Made by a program: the position numbers and the translations under genes
Origin: Archaeoglobaceae archaeon
GTDB taxonomy: Archaea > Halobacteriota > Archaeoglobi > Archaeoglobales > Archaeoglobaceae
DNA: 64,000 nt
NCBI GenBank assembly: GCA_026986375.1
Contig: JALSOQ010000005.1
Location: 98,517 to 162,516 of the forward strand
Direction of reading: 5' to 3'
Shown here: positions 7,340 to 15,474 of the stretch, piece by piece
Layout: the number at the start of each line of letters is the position of its first letter
Position numbering within the stretch: position 1 is the stretch's first letter
Notes under the pieces: model-generated
Told to the model about the DNA's origin: nothing
What the model saw: only the letters and a program-made list of their open reading frames with translations
Database searches by the model: none

Positions 7340-7790
7340 ACGAGAGTATCAGTTTCAGAAGTTTGGTCTTCTTTCCGCTCGGTCGGATTAGACCGTGACT
7401 TAGAAACCTTTCGAAGAGTTCGTCGTTTCTACTGACATGATTCGAGTTCATGATTTTCTCGAAAGCTCCTTTCCCCACCGTTTTGTCGAAGAATTCTTTA
7501 AGCCAGTCGTCGTCTATCCTTCTAACGAACCTCTCCCCCTCCTTGGTGAGCCTGTAGTATGTGTGGTGCTTTCTAACCTCGAAGGCCTTCTTAAACTTGG
7601 CTTTGCTCCTCTTTATGGCCGAGCCGGAATCCCTCTCAACCAACCCGAGTTCTATCAGATCCCTTATGCACGAGTTTATTTTCTCCAAATCGACTCCAGT
7701 CATCTTCGCCATCATCTTCGCGTAATCGACCTTCGCCCTCTTCAGGTGGAGGAGAACGTATATGTGTAGGGGAGTCAAATCATTAGGCAT
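7332..7790 (-). CDS. DUF2250 winged-helix protein
   Basis: A 152-residue protein of the archaeal DUF2250 type. A winged helix covers residues about 5-60 (LTPLHIYVLLHLKRAKVDYAKM, then LEKINSCIRDLIELGLVERDS), followed by a wing-like segment (KHHTYYRLTKEGERFVRR). The C-terminal part is predicted helical. It is likely a DNA-binding regulator, but no target is known. It diverges from the DUF2095/GTPase pair. Confidence 0.75.
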   Translation of the reverse strand: MPNDLTPLHIYVLLHLKRAKVDYAKMMAKMTGVDLEKINSCIRDLIELGLVERDSGSAIKRSKAKFKKAFEVRKHHTYYRLTKEGERFVRRIDDDWLKEFFDKTVGKGAFEKIMNSNHVSRNDELFERFLSHGLIRPSGKKTKLLKLILSFK

Positions 7791-7827
7791 ATTAAATCGT
7801 AAATGGATTTAATTTAAGGTGTTGACG

Positions 7828-8094
7828 ATGCTCGAATGGGATGTCGAGAAGTTCAGGAGGATGTTTCCGAACCTCTATTACGAACTTCAGGGGACTAAAG
7901 TTCCCACGGTGCTCGATCACTTGGAGATATGCAGGAACGAGGAGGAAGCTCTCGAAGTCATAGACTTCTTCGAGCGTAAGGGGGAGATAACGAAGGAATA
8001 CGCCAACTTCCTCAGGAAGAACATAAAACAGCTGAGCTACCTGTTCGGGACGAGGAAAAGAGGGGACTACGCGAGGAGGGGTTTGATTGATTGA
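7828..8094 (+). CDS. DUF2095-like small protein
   Basis: An 88-residue acidic helical protein (LEWDVEKFRRMFPNLYYELQG, FFERKGEITKEYANFLRKN). I place the start at ATG 7828, preceded by AAGGTG at SD distance, rather than the in-frame GTG at 7819. The 3' end overlaps the GTPase start by 8 bp, so the two are translationally coupled. Sequence style and position fit the archaeal DUF2095 family of unknown function. Confidence 0.7.
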   Translation: MLEWDVEKFRRMFPNLYYELQGTKVPTVLDHLEICRNEEEALEVIDFFERKGEITKEYANFLRKNIKQLSYLFGTRKRGDYARRGLID

Positions 8095-9256
8095 GATAGG
8101 ATTGGCCGGAAAGCCGAACGCCGGAAAATCGACATTCTTCAAAGCCGCGACGCTCGTGGATGTTGCGATAGCGAACTATCCCTTCACTACGATCGAGCCG
8201 AACGTCGGAGTCGCTCACGTTAGAGTTAGGTGTGTCTGCAGGGAGTTGGGAGTCAAATGTGGAAAGTGCGTGGACGGATGGAGGTTCATTCCTATAAAGC
8301 TGATAGACGTCGCGGGATTGGTGCCGGATGCCCATAAGGGGAGGGGTTTGGGAAACGAGTTCCTCGACAACCTCAGACAGGCCGAAGCAATAATCCACGT
8401 CGTCGATGCATCGGGCTCGACTGATGAGGAGGGAAACGAGGTCGGAATAGGAGAGCACGATCCTGTTGAGGACGTGGAATTCCTTAAGAGGGAGTTGGAC
8501 ATGTGGCTCTTCGGAATCCTCAAGCGCAACTGGGACAGAATCGCGAGGAGGATACATCTGGAGAAGAGGGATCCGGCGAAGTTCATAACCGAGCAGTTGG
8601 CCGGTTTGGGGTTTAAGGAGTGGCACGTTAAGGAAGCTTTGAGAGTAGTCGGAAAGAACGTTCACGAGTTCGATGAGGATGATCTCCTCAGATTCGCGGT
8701 TGAGCTCAGGAAGAGGAGGATGAAGATGGTGATAGCAGCAAACAAAGCCGATAAGGCTCCGGAGGAGTTGCTGAAGAGGCTGATGGGTTTGGATGAAATA
8801 GTCATCCCCACATCCGCGATATTCGAATTGACGCTGAGGACGGCGGCTAAGAACGGATACATAAAGTATCTGCCCGGGGATGAGGATTTCGAAATACTAA
8901 AGCCACTGAACGAGAAGCAGAGGAGGGCTCTGGAGATGATAAGGGAGTTCATGAAGAGGTTCGGTGGAACGGGAGTTCAGAAGGCGATAAACACGATAGT
9001 ATTCGACGTTCTGGAATACATCGTCGTCTATCCCGTCGAGGACGAGAACAAATTTACGGACACGAAGGGAAACGTCCTTCCGGACGCTCTTCTCGTTAAG
9101 AAGGGAACAACCGCCAGAGAGCTCGCATACATGATCCACACGGAAATAGGGGAGAAGTTCATATACGCGGTGGATGCGAAGAGGAAGATGAGGGTCGGAG
9201 AGGATTACGTGCTCAAAAACAACGACGTTATCAAGATAGTTTCCGCGGCCAAATAG
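8087..9256 (+). CDS. OBG/YchF-type GTPase with TGS domain
   Basis: A 389-residue P-loop GTPase of the archaeal/eukaryotic OBG-like group. G1 is GLAGKPNAGKST, the switch region ANYPFTTIEPNVG, G3 DVAGL and G4 AANKADK. A Cys pair motif (VRCVCRELGVKCGKC) sits after the switch and may bind metal. A C-terminal TGS domain (VYPVEDENKFTDTKGNVLPD) follows. These proteins bind ribosomes and often prefer ATP. The TTG start at 8087 is preceded by GGAGGGG and overlaps the upstream gene. Confidence 0.88.
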   Translation: MIEIGLAGKPNAGKSTFFKAATLVDVAIANYPFTTIEPNVGVAHVRVRCVCRELGVKCGKCVDGWRFIPIKLIDVAGLVPDAHKGRGLGNEFLDNLRQAEAIIHVVDASGSTDEEGNEVGIGEHDPVEDVEFLKRELDMWLFGILKRNWDRIARRIHLEKRDPAKFITEQLAGLGFKEWHVKEALRVVGKNVHEFDEDDLLRFAVELRKRRMKMVIAANKADKAPEELLKRLMGLDEIVIPTSAIFELTLRTAAKNGYIKYLPGDEDFEILKPLNEKQRRALEMIREFMKRFGGTGVQKAINTIVFDVLEYIVVYPVEDENKFTDTKGNVLPDALLVKKGTTARELAYMIHTEIGEKFIYAVDAKRKMRVGEDYVLKNNDVIKIVSAAK

Positions 9257-9291
9257 AATCGCTTATATCCTTATCCGCAGAAATCGAGTCC

Positions 9292-10125
9292 ATGAAGGTC
9301 GTGGCCGGCCCGTCTTCACCGATTTTGGCCAAGAGGATAGCGGAACGGCTTAACGTTCGGCTGGCGAACGCGACTTTCAAGAGGTTTCCGGACGGCGAGC
9401 TATACGTCAGGATAGAGGATGTCGGCGATGAGGCCGTAGTAGTTCAGAGCATAAACTCGAACGACGATCTCGTAGCTCTCATGCTAATCTTCGACGCTCT
9501 CGAAAACGCGGAAATAACCGCGGTGATTCCATACATGGGATACGCGAGGCAGGATAGGAAGTTCAAAGAAGGGGAGGCGATAAGCGTGAGGGCTGTGGCG
9601 AGGATGATAGAGGGTTACGCGGATAAAGTCGTTACCGTAAACATTCACAGCAGAGAGGCTGCGAGTTACTTCAGAAAGCTCGTTGAAGTGGACGCCATGC
9701 CGTTGATAGGTGAACACTACGCGGGAAGGGATGTAGTGATGCTCTCACCGGACTTGGGTTCATACGAGAGGGTCAGGGTTTGTGCGGAGAGGGCTGGATG
9801 CGAGTTCGATTATCTTGAAAAGAGGAGGATAGATGCAGAGACGGTCGAAATAAAGCCTAAGAGCTTGGATGTTGAAGGAAAAGACGTCGTGATAGTCGAC
9901 GACATAATATCGACGGGCGGAACGATGGTCGAAGCTACCAAGATTTTACTCAGAGAGGGGGCGAAGAGCGTTGAATGTGCGTGCGTTCACGCCGTTTTAG
10001 CAGGAAACGCTTTGAACAGACTTTACTCCGCAGGAGTGAAAAGGGTAATCGCCACTGACACTGTCGAGAGGGCAGTGAGCGTTATAAGCGTAGCGGAAGA
10101 GATTGCAAGAGTTCTAAAAAAATGA
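9292..10125 (+). CDS. prs: Ribose-phosphate pyrophosphokinase
   Basis: Makes PRPP from ribose-5-phosphate and ATP. At 277 residues it is the short archaeal (class III-like) form. Visible motifs are KVVAGPSSPILAKRIAERL, FPDGELYVRI, the loop IPYMGYARQDRKFKEGE, and the PRPP-binding motif VVIVDDIISTGGTM. The gene starts 35 bp after the GTPase and may be co-transcribed with it. PRPP feeds histidine, nucleotide and pyrE (37434-37940) reactions. Confidence 0.93.
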   Translation: MKVVAGPSSPILAKRIAERLNVRLANATFKRFPDGELYVRIEDVGDEAVVVQSINSNDDLVALMLIFDALENAEITAVIPYMGYARQDRKFKEGEAISVRAVARMIEGYADKVVTVNIHSREAASYFRKLVEVDAMPLIGEHYAGRDVVMLSPDLGSYERVRVCAERAGCEFDYLEKRRIDAETVEIKPKSLDVEGKDVVIVDDIISTGGTMVEATKILLREGAKSVECACVHAVLAGNALNRLYSAGVKRVIATDTVERAVSVISVAEEIARVLKK

Positions 10126-10130
10126 GATGG

Positions 10131-10364
10131 TTACTTTCTTCTCAGTTCCTCGATTCTTCTCCTTATCTCTCTAAGCTCTTCCTCCAAAGCTCTCTCCATC
10201 TCCTCGAGCATTCTGAGCTCTTCCTCTCTGCTGAGTTCGGGTTGAGCGAGCAACCACCAGCACCAGCCTCTTCCGAACTTCCATCCGGGCCTTTCCCAAG
10301 GCGGAAGGTGACTCCAGGGCCCGAATCCCGGATACCTCTTCCATCTCCACCACATATTCATCAC
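10131..10364 (-). CDS. DUF5320-like Trp-rich small protein
   Basis: A 77-residue protein. The first half is very rich in Trp, Gly and Pro (MWWRWKRYPGFGPWSHLPPW, WKFGRGWCWWLL); the second half is a charged coiled coil (SREEELRMLEEMERALEEEL). This fits the DUF5320 layout found next to Fe-S or NifX-type proteins in anaerobes. Its start overlaps the stop of the Fe-S protein gene (ATGA), so both are made together. Function unknown. Confidence 0.7.
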   Translation of the reverse strand: MMNMWWRWKRYPGFGPWSHLPPWERPGWKFGRGWCWWLLAQPELSREEELRMLEEMERALEEELREIRRRIEELRRK

Positions 10365-10636
10365 CTCCCCAATATTCTCCTTATCTGAGGCGCGACTCTC
10401 TTACCGACTATCTTACATGCATCTGGGGGAGCCTCACCTTCGACTATCGCCAAGGCACACTCGTAACAGCTTTCGTATCCGCAGGCTCCACAGTCCCTTT
10501 TCGGAAGGAGCTCGTATATCGCCTCGACCCTATCATCGCTCACTCTTCTGGGAAATATCTTCGGAAATGATATCGCTGGAATTTTTATGCGCCATCCTCT
10601 ACCGCATCTCCTTCTTCTTCTCATCCTCCTGCACAT
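10361..10636 (-). CDS. Small 4Fe-4S protein
   Basis: About 91 residues if started at ATG 10636, which follows GGGGCAGAGGA. The N-terminus is strikingly basic (MCRRMRRRRRCGRGW). The C-terminal half carries an Fe-S motif like that of the CODH/ACS gamma-subunit or RnfB family (CGACGYESCYECALAIVEG, then a fourth Cys). It is coupled to the Trp-rich DUF5320-like protein. A redox or cluster-carrier role is likely; the partner is unknown. The frame is open further upstream to 10705. Confidence 0.75.
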   Translation of the reverse strand: MCRRMRRRRRCGRGWRIKIPAISFPKIFPRRVSDDRVEAIYELLPKRDCGACGYESCYECALAIVEGEAPPDACKIVGKRVAPQIRRILGR

Positions 10637-10729
10637 TCCTCTGCCCCACACGATAGTGAATATATATTCAAAAATATTTGAACTTTTCGGTTGTCCTAAA
10701 CCCATTCCTTATTAAACTCTTCGGATAAG

Positions 10730-11959
10730 ATGTGGGAAATGAAAATCGCGGTAGTGGGTGCCGGATTGACGGGTATGAGTTGTGCGAGAATGTTAAATGA
10801 ACACGCAAAAGTCGTTTTGTTCGAAAAGGGGGACGTTGGGGGTCTGGCGTCATCGCACTGCACTGGAACATATTGCATAGAGAAGTTCTATCATCACTGT
10901 TTTAAGAGCGACGACGTGCTAATCGATTTGGTTAGAGATTTGGGGCTGAGAATCGTTTGGAGGGTCGTTAGAATAGGATACGCATTTGACGGGAGAATAT
11001 ACCCACTCAACACGCCGGTAGAAATCCTCAGGTATCCCCAGCTGAGCTTCGTAGATAAATTAAAGCTCGCTCTTTTCACGTTAAAGAGCAGGAGGAGGAA
11101 TTACTCAAAAGAGGACGATAGAAGTGTTGTGGACGGGATCAGGGAGGAGTTGGGCGAGAACATCCTTAGGAAGTTCTTCATGCCACTCCTGAAAGCGAAG
11201 TTCGGAGAGGAATTTGAGAGGGTCAGTTACGCTTGGCTCCTCGCGAGGGTTGCCATAAGGAGTAACAGAAAGCTGAACGGGGAGGAGTTGGGATACGTAA
11301 GGCGCGGTTTCCACGAACTCGTGAAGATATTGGCGGATGGTTTGGAGATCAGGAGGGAGGAGGTGAGGAGAATAGAGAAGGTTGGCGGTAAATTCGACGT
11401 TAACGGGGAGAGGTTCGATGCGGTCGTTTATACCGCTCCTATTCCTACTCTCGACGATAGAATTAGGAGAGAAGCCGGAATTCCGGAGATAAAATACCAG
11501 AGTTCGGTGTGTGCCCTGATAGGGGCGGAGGAGACGATAACCGAAGACATTTACTGGACCAATGTAGCGGATTCGAAGATTTTCGGAGCGATAATAGAAC
11601 ACACTCATTTTATGCCGTTCGAAGACTACGGAGAGCACATCATATACCTCGCGAGCTATTCTAAATCTTTGTTCGAAAAAAGGAATGATGAGTTAAAGAA
11701 ACTCTACCTAAAGGAGGCTAAAAGATTTGGATTGGATGAGAGTAGCGTTAATTGGATCGAGATATTCAAAGCCAAATACAGCGGGCCTGTTTACGAAGTG
11801 GGATATCTGAAAAAGATTACGCCGTATAGGACGAAAATAAAGGGTTTTTATGTTGCGGGAATGACTTCCCCTCCGAACTATCCGGAAAGGAGTATGAACG
11901 GAAGTGTAAAAGCGGGATTCGAGGTTGCGGAAGCTGTAAAGAAGGATTTCGGACTTTAG
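10730..11959 (+). CDS. FAD-dependent amine oxidase/protoporphyrinogen oxidase-like protein
   Basis: A 409-residue flavoprotein. The N-terminal dinucleotide-binding motif is AVVGAGLTGMSCARML, followed by an acidic strand end (VVLFEKGDVGGLASS). The C-terminal FAD signature is FYVAGMTSPPNYPERSMNGSVKAG. The family includes desaturases, UDP-galactopyranose mutase-like enzymes and protoporphyrinogen oxidases; the substrate cannot be named. ATG 10739 is an alternative start. It converges on the ABC ATPase with a 4-bp overlap. Confidence 0.8.
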   Translation: MWEMKIAVVGAGLTGMSCARMLNEHAKVVLFEKGDVGGLASSHCTGTYCIEKFYHHCFKSDDVLIDLVRDLGLRIVWRVVRIGYAFDGRIYPLNTPVEILRYPQLSFVDKLKLALFTLKSRRRNYSKEDDRSVVDGIREELGENILRKFFMPLLKAKFGEEFERVSYAWLLARVAIRSNRKLNGEELGYVRRGFHELVKILADGLEIRREEVRRIEKVGGKFDVNGERFDAVVYTAPIPTLDDRIRREAGIPEIKYQSSVCALIGAEETITEDIYWTNVADSKIFGAIIEHTHFMPFEDYGEHIIYLASYSKSLFEKRNDELKKLYLKEAKRFGLDESSVNWIEIFKAKYSGPVYEVGYLKKITPYRTKIKGFYVAGMTSPPNYPERSMNGSVKAGFEVAEAVKKDFGL

Positions 11960-12714
11960 CCCTTCACTGGAACTATGACTCTATAACTGTCCACTTCCAG
12001 AACTCTAACCTCGACACCGTAAACGGCTCTGACGTTATCCGAGGTTACTACATTTTTTGGCGTTCCGATCGCGAAGATCTTTCCATCTTTCATCATAACG
12101 ATTCTGTCCGCGAACATCGAGGCCAAGTTTAGGTCGTGTATTGCAGTAATAACAGTTACACCTTTTCTCGTTAAACTTTTCAGAAGTTCCATGACTTCGA
12201 GCTGATGTTTCAGATCTAAATTTGCGGTGGGCTCGTCGAGTAGCAATATTTTGGCCTCCTGAGCCAAAGCCCTCGCTATCAAAACTTTCTGCTGTTGTCC
12301 CCCGCTCAGCGTATCGAAATCCCTCATCGCAAATTCTTCCAATCCCAAAACCCTCAGAACTTCCGATACCTTTTCTAAATCTTTCCTGCTAAATTTCCAT
12401 CCTATGTATGGCCTTCTGCCAGTCAAGACTACCTCGAAAACCTTCGCCGGAAATGTTCCGCTTACGTTTTGAGGGACGTAGCCGATCCTTTTGGCGATCT
12501 CCATCTGGCTCAAATCGTTGATATCCCTACCATTCAGCATGACGACACCCCTCTTGGGCTTCAAAATCTTGCACATGCACTTCAGCAGAGTTGTCTTTCC
12601 GCTTCCGTTCGGGCCGACTATCGCCAAAAACTCCTCATTTATATCGATCGAAATTCCCTTTAAAGCCGGAATTCCGTCGTATTCGAACTCCAACTCCCTG
12701 ATTCTAATCCTCAC
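11956..12714 (-). CDS. FecE/BtuD-type ABC transporter ATPase
   Basis: The ATP-hydrolysing subunit of a metal-chelate or corrinoid importer. Walker A is GPNGSGKTT, the Q-loop is YVPQNVSG, the signature LSGGQQQKV, Walker B ILLLDEPTANLD and the switch His AIHDLNLAS. GTG 12714 is the likely start because it overlaps the permease stop as GTGA with an SD (GGCGGGAG). It is the last gene of a leftward operon with the surface protein, binding protein and permease. Confidence 0.9.
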   Translation of the reverse strand: MRIRIRELEFEYDGIPALKGISIDINEEFLAIVGPNGSGKTTLLKCMCKILKPKRGVVMLNGRDINDLSQMEIAKRIGYVPQNVSGTFPAKVFEVVLTGRRPYIGWKFSRKDLEKVSEVLRVLGLEEFAMRDFDTLSGGQQQKVLIARALAQEAKILLLDEPTANLDLKHQLEVMELLKSLTRKGVTVITAIHDLNLASMFADRIVMMKDGKIFAIGTPKNVVTSDNVRAVYGVEVRVLEVDSYRVIVPVKG

Positions 12715-13736
12715 CAATACTCCCGCCTCCTTCTAAGCAACAAATAGAGGAACATCGGCCCGCCCAAGCAGTTCGTTATGACTCCTACGGGTAGAACTAT
12801 CGGAGCCATAACCGTCCTCGCTATCGTGTCGCACGTAAGCAAAAGCAAACCGCCGAATAGGGTTGAGGCTGGAAGGAGATATCTGTAATCCCCGCCGATT
12901 ATCATCCTGCATATATGCGGAGCTACCAGGCATACGAATCCTATCGTTCCGGTAAAGCTGACTATGGATGCGGTAAGGAATGAGGAGATGAACATTACGA
13001 AGATCCTGAGTCTTTCCGGATTCACACCCAAGCTTTTCGCAGTCTCATCGCCAGCTATCATAATCACGTTGACGTCCCAAGTCTTCCAGAACAGTAGAAG
13101 AAAACATACCGCTAAGGATGCGAAGGTAGGAAGAATAGCTTTCCAGCTGGCCTTTCCCAAATCGCCGACGATCCAGAAGTATATCTCCTTCACATCCTCC
13201 GGATTCGCGAAGAACATCAGAAGCGTCGTTACAGCACTAAATATGTAGAGCATCGCTATTCCTGCCAAAATCATCGTTTCCGGAGTAGCTCCCCTCATCT
13301 TGGCTATCGCGAGTATTACGAAAACCGGTATCAAAGAGATAGCGAATGCGCTCGGTATTACAGCGTAGCTTCCCAAATAGAGGATTGCAATCGCAGCCCC
13401 TAAGCCCGCAGCCGAAGAAATTCCCAAGGTGTAGGGTGTGGCAAGAGGATTTCTCAGAATCCCTTGGGTCATGGCTCCCGCACATGCCAAAGCCGAGCCG
13501 GCAATTATCGCCATGAGAATCCTCGGGACCCTTAGGAACCAGACGATCCTTCCTTCAACGCTGTTCGGATGCTCAATTAGGATCGAATAGACCTTGAAGA
13601 AAGGTATCGAATAGGAACCCAAAGTTACGGCGATTCCGGCGGCTAAGATCAGTAATAATAAAATTGTTAGGATGACCAAAACCTTCCCCAAGGAATATTT
13701 TTCGTATTCCTCTACCACGTCGGATACGCGAAGCAT
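12711..13736 (-). CDS. FecCD/BtuC-type ABC transporter permease
   Basis: A 341-residue membrane protein with about nine or ten hydrophobic segments. Family signatures include GRIVWFLRVPRILMAIIAGS, ALACAGAMTQGILRNPLATP and GTIGFVCLVAPHICRMI. It forms the transmembrane pathway of the importer. The start overlaps the binding-protein gene by 25 bp. The transported compound is probably an iron chelate or cobamide. The adjacent divergent cobaltochelatase operon favours a cobalt/corrinoid link, but only by context. Confidence 0.9.
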   Translation of the reverse strand: MLRVSDVVEEYEKYSLGKVLVILTILLLLILAAGIAVTLGSYSIPFFKVYSILIEHPNSVEGRIVWFLRVPRILMAIIAGSALACAGAMTQGILRNPLATPYTLGISSAAGLGAAIAILYLGSYAVIPSAFAISLIPVFVILAIAKMRGATPETMILAGIAMLYIFSAVTTLLMFFANPEDVKEIYFWIVGDLGKASWKAILPTFASLAVCFLLLFWKTWDVNVIMIAGDETAKSLGVNPERLRIFVMFISSFLTASIVSFTGTIGFVCLVAPHICRMIIGGDYRYLLPASTLFGGLLLLTCDTIARTVMAPIVLPVGVITNCLGGPMFLYLLLRRRREYW

Positions 13737-14863
13737 CCTTCACTCACGTTGAACTTCAGGTGTAAGAATTCGCTTACGTATTCCTGCATGACCTCCTTGG
13801 GATCGACATCCTTGAATTTCTCTGGATAAAGCCACTTCGCAACAGTCACCAACCCAACTGGCAAAGCCGGGGAAGAGCCTATGTCCGACGATATAACGTA
13901 AACCCTCCCGTCTTTCACGGCCGGAACGTCCTCCCATCCCGGAAATTCCACTATCTGCAGGAACCTCTCTTTCATAATCTCCTTAGCTTCCGGACTGTAT
14001 CCCTTCGCGTAGCACCAGCTTACTATGACTTGTGGAGCCCAAAGGACGACCTGCTCCGGATCGACGTCGAAGTATCCCTTCTTCCCCTTCAGAACGTTGT
14101 CTCCTCCGGCCATGACCGTTAAATCGTATAGGCCGGTTCCCTCTCCGAAAGCTTTGAGGGGTTTCCCGCACGTGTAAACTTTAACCTTCTCTTCCGGAAT
14201 CCTCGACTTCACGAAATTCAGCCACTTGTCGAACCACTTCACGTATTTGGTTGCGTTTTCTTCCTTATCGAGCAGATAGCCCAATTTTTCCATCTCTTCT
14301 CTTAGCGTTGAGGCTTTGTAGAAGTCAAGCCTTACCACTTTTATGCTCGGATCCACGAGCTTTATTTTGTCTTCGAGTTCGCTCTTATCCGGCCACTTCA
14401 CGTAAGTTATTACTATATCGGGATGCAACTCGACTATCGCCTCCACATTTGGGCTAAAGCAACTTCCGACGGAAGGCAACTTACTCAGAACGGGGAAATG
14501 CCTCTTTTCTTCCTTGACGTATTTGCTCACTCCCACGACTTCGTTCTTAGCACCAAGTATCGCCAGAGCTTCCGCAGAATCGACTGACAACGCTACTATC
14601 CTCTTAACGGGTCTGTAAATCGTTATGGTATCGTTCGCGGAATCTACGATAGTCTTAGGTTTTCCGTGCCAGTAGATGTAAACGTAGGATGCGTCGCAAA
14701 CATCTTCGAAGCTCAAGTTAGATTTGTGGAGCATGTAGTTCAGAACTGCATTGGTAAGCTCGGCTTTGGTTATCCTGCCGTCCTTAAACAGATCCATGTA
14801 AGACGCGTTTGCCAAACCCACGCTGAATATCAGCAGAGCTAAGACGAGAATTATTCTCCTCAC
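13712..14863 (-). CDS. Metal-chelate/cobamide binding protein with dockerin-like N-terminus
   Basis: A 383-residue exported binding protein starting at GTG 14863 behind GGAGGTGG. After the signal peptide (IILVLALLIFSVGLANA) comes a paired helix-loop-helix (LFKDGRITKAELTNAVLNYM, then FEDVCDASYVYIYWHGK), like degenerate dockerin or EF-hand repeats. The BtuF/FepB-type domain follows from about residue 85 (RPVKRIVALSVDSAEALAIL, HPDIVITYVKWP). It delivers substrate to the permease. Most homologues lack or vary the dockerin-like segment. Confidence 0.85.
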   Translation of the reverse strand: MRRIILVLALLIFSVGLANASYMDLFKDGRITKAELTNAVLNYMLHKSNLSFEDVCDASYVYIYWHGKPKTIVDSANDTITIYRPVKRIVALSVDSAEALAILGAKNEVVGVSKYVKEEKRHFPVLSKLPSVGSCFSPNVEAIVELHPDIVITYVKWPDKSELEDKIKLVDPSIKVVRLDFYKASTLREEMEKLGYLLDKEENATKYVKWFDKWLNFVKSRIPEEKVKVYTCGKPLKAFGEGTGLYDLTVMAGGDNVLKGKKGYFDVDPEQVVLWAPQVIVSWCYAKGYSPEAKEIMKERFLQIVEFPGWEDVPAVKDGRVYVISSDIGSSPALPVGLVTVAKWLYPEKFKDVDPKEVMQEYVSEFLHLKFNVSEGCFAYPTW

Positions 14864-14864
14864 G

Positions 14865-15380
14865 CTACCACCTCCTCAGCGCAATTAGCATCGCTAAAAT
14901 TGCAACCATGAATTCGAAACCCGGTGTCTTTTTGGTTGGAGTGACTGGTGTCGTGGGTGTTGGCGTCGGCATGTATCGAGTGGGGGTTGCGGTTGGGGTG
15001 GCGGTTTTCTTGGGAGCTAAGGACGGTTTAGCCGAAACGTAAATCCATCTGACCAACGTTCCGTTTTTCCCGCTCAGAAAGTCGCTCCACCTTATTTTAA
15101 GTTCGTATCGGCCGCACTTCGAAGCTTTAAGCGTGCAGATAGCATAAGATCCGTTCACGATCGCGAGGGCAACGGTGTTATCTGAAATCTTGTAGGGAAC
15201 GGAACTGTTGACGAATTTTAACCCGTTCGGAAGTTCTAAGGCCAAGCCGACGACGGAAGATCCGTTCAGCTTTACGGTGATGTTGAACTTCTCATTGACT
15301 CCGACGTTTGACGGGACGTTCACGTTTAACGCACAAACCGGAACTAAAAGCAGGATGAGTAGAAGGGGTGCAAGTTTCAT
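14865..15380 (-). CDS. PGF-CTERM-anchored surface protein, cohesin-like
   Basis: A 171-residue exported protein. It has a signal peptide (LLLILLLVPVCA), one beta-sandwich-like domain (NVPSNVGVNEKFNITVKLNG to about residue 115), a Thr/Pro linker (KKTATPTATPTRYMPTPTP), then a PGF motif, hydrophobic helix and Arg tail (PGFEFMVAILAMLIALRRW). That tail is the archaeosortase PGF-CTERM sorting signal. The domain's spacing resembles cohesin or Ig-like modules. It ends 1 bp before the binding-protein gene, so it likely belongs to the transporter. Confidence 0.75.
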   Translation of the reverse strand: MKLAPLLLILLLVPVCALNVNVPSNVGVNEKFNITVKLNGSSVVGLALELPNGLKFVNSSVPYKISDNTVALAIVNGSYAICTLKASKCGRYELKIRWSDFLSGKNGTLVRWIYVSAKPSLAPKKTATPTATPTRYMPTPTPTTPVTPTKKTPGFEFMVAILAMLIALRRW

Positions 15381-15474
15381 ACGGATCGGTTTCGAGGATT
15401 GAATATAAACGTTTTTGATTGTGTAATTTTTTCTGCCAATTCAGCACACAAAATCTATAGAAGATAACACTTAA

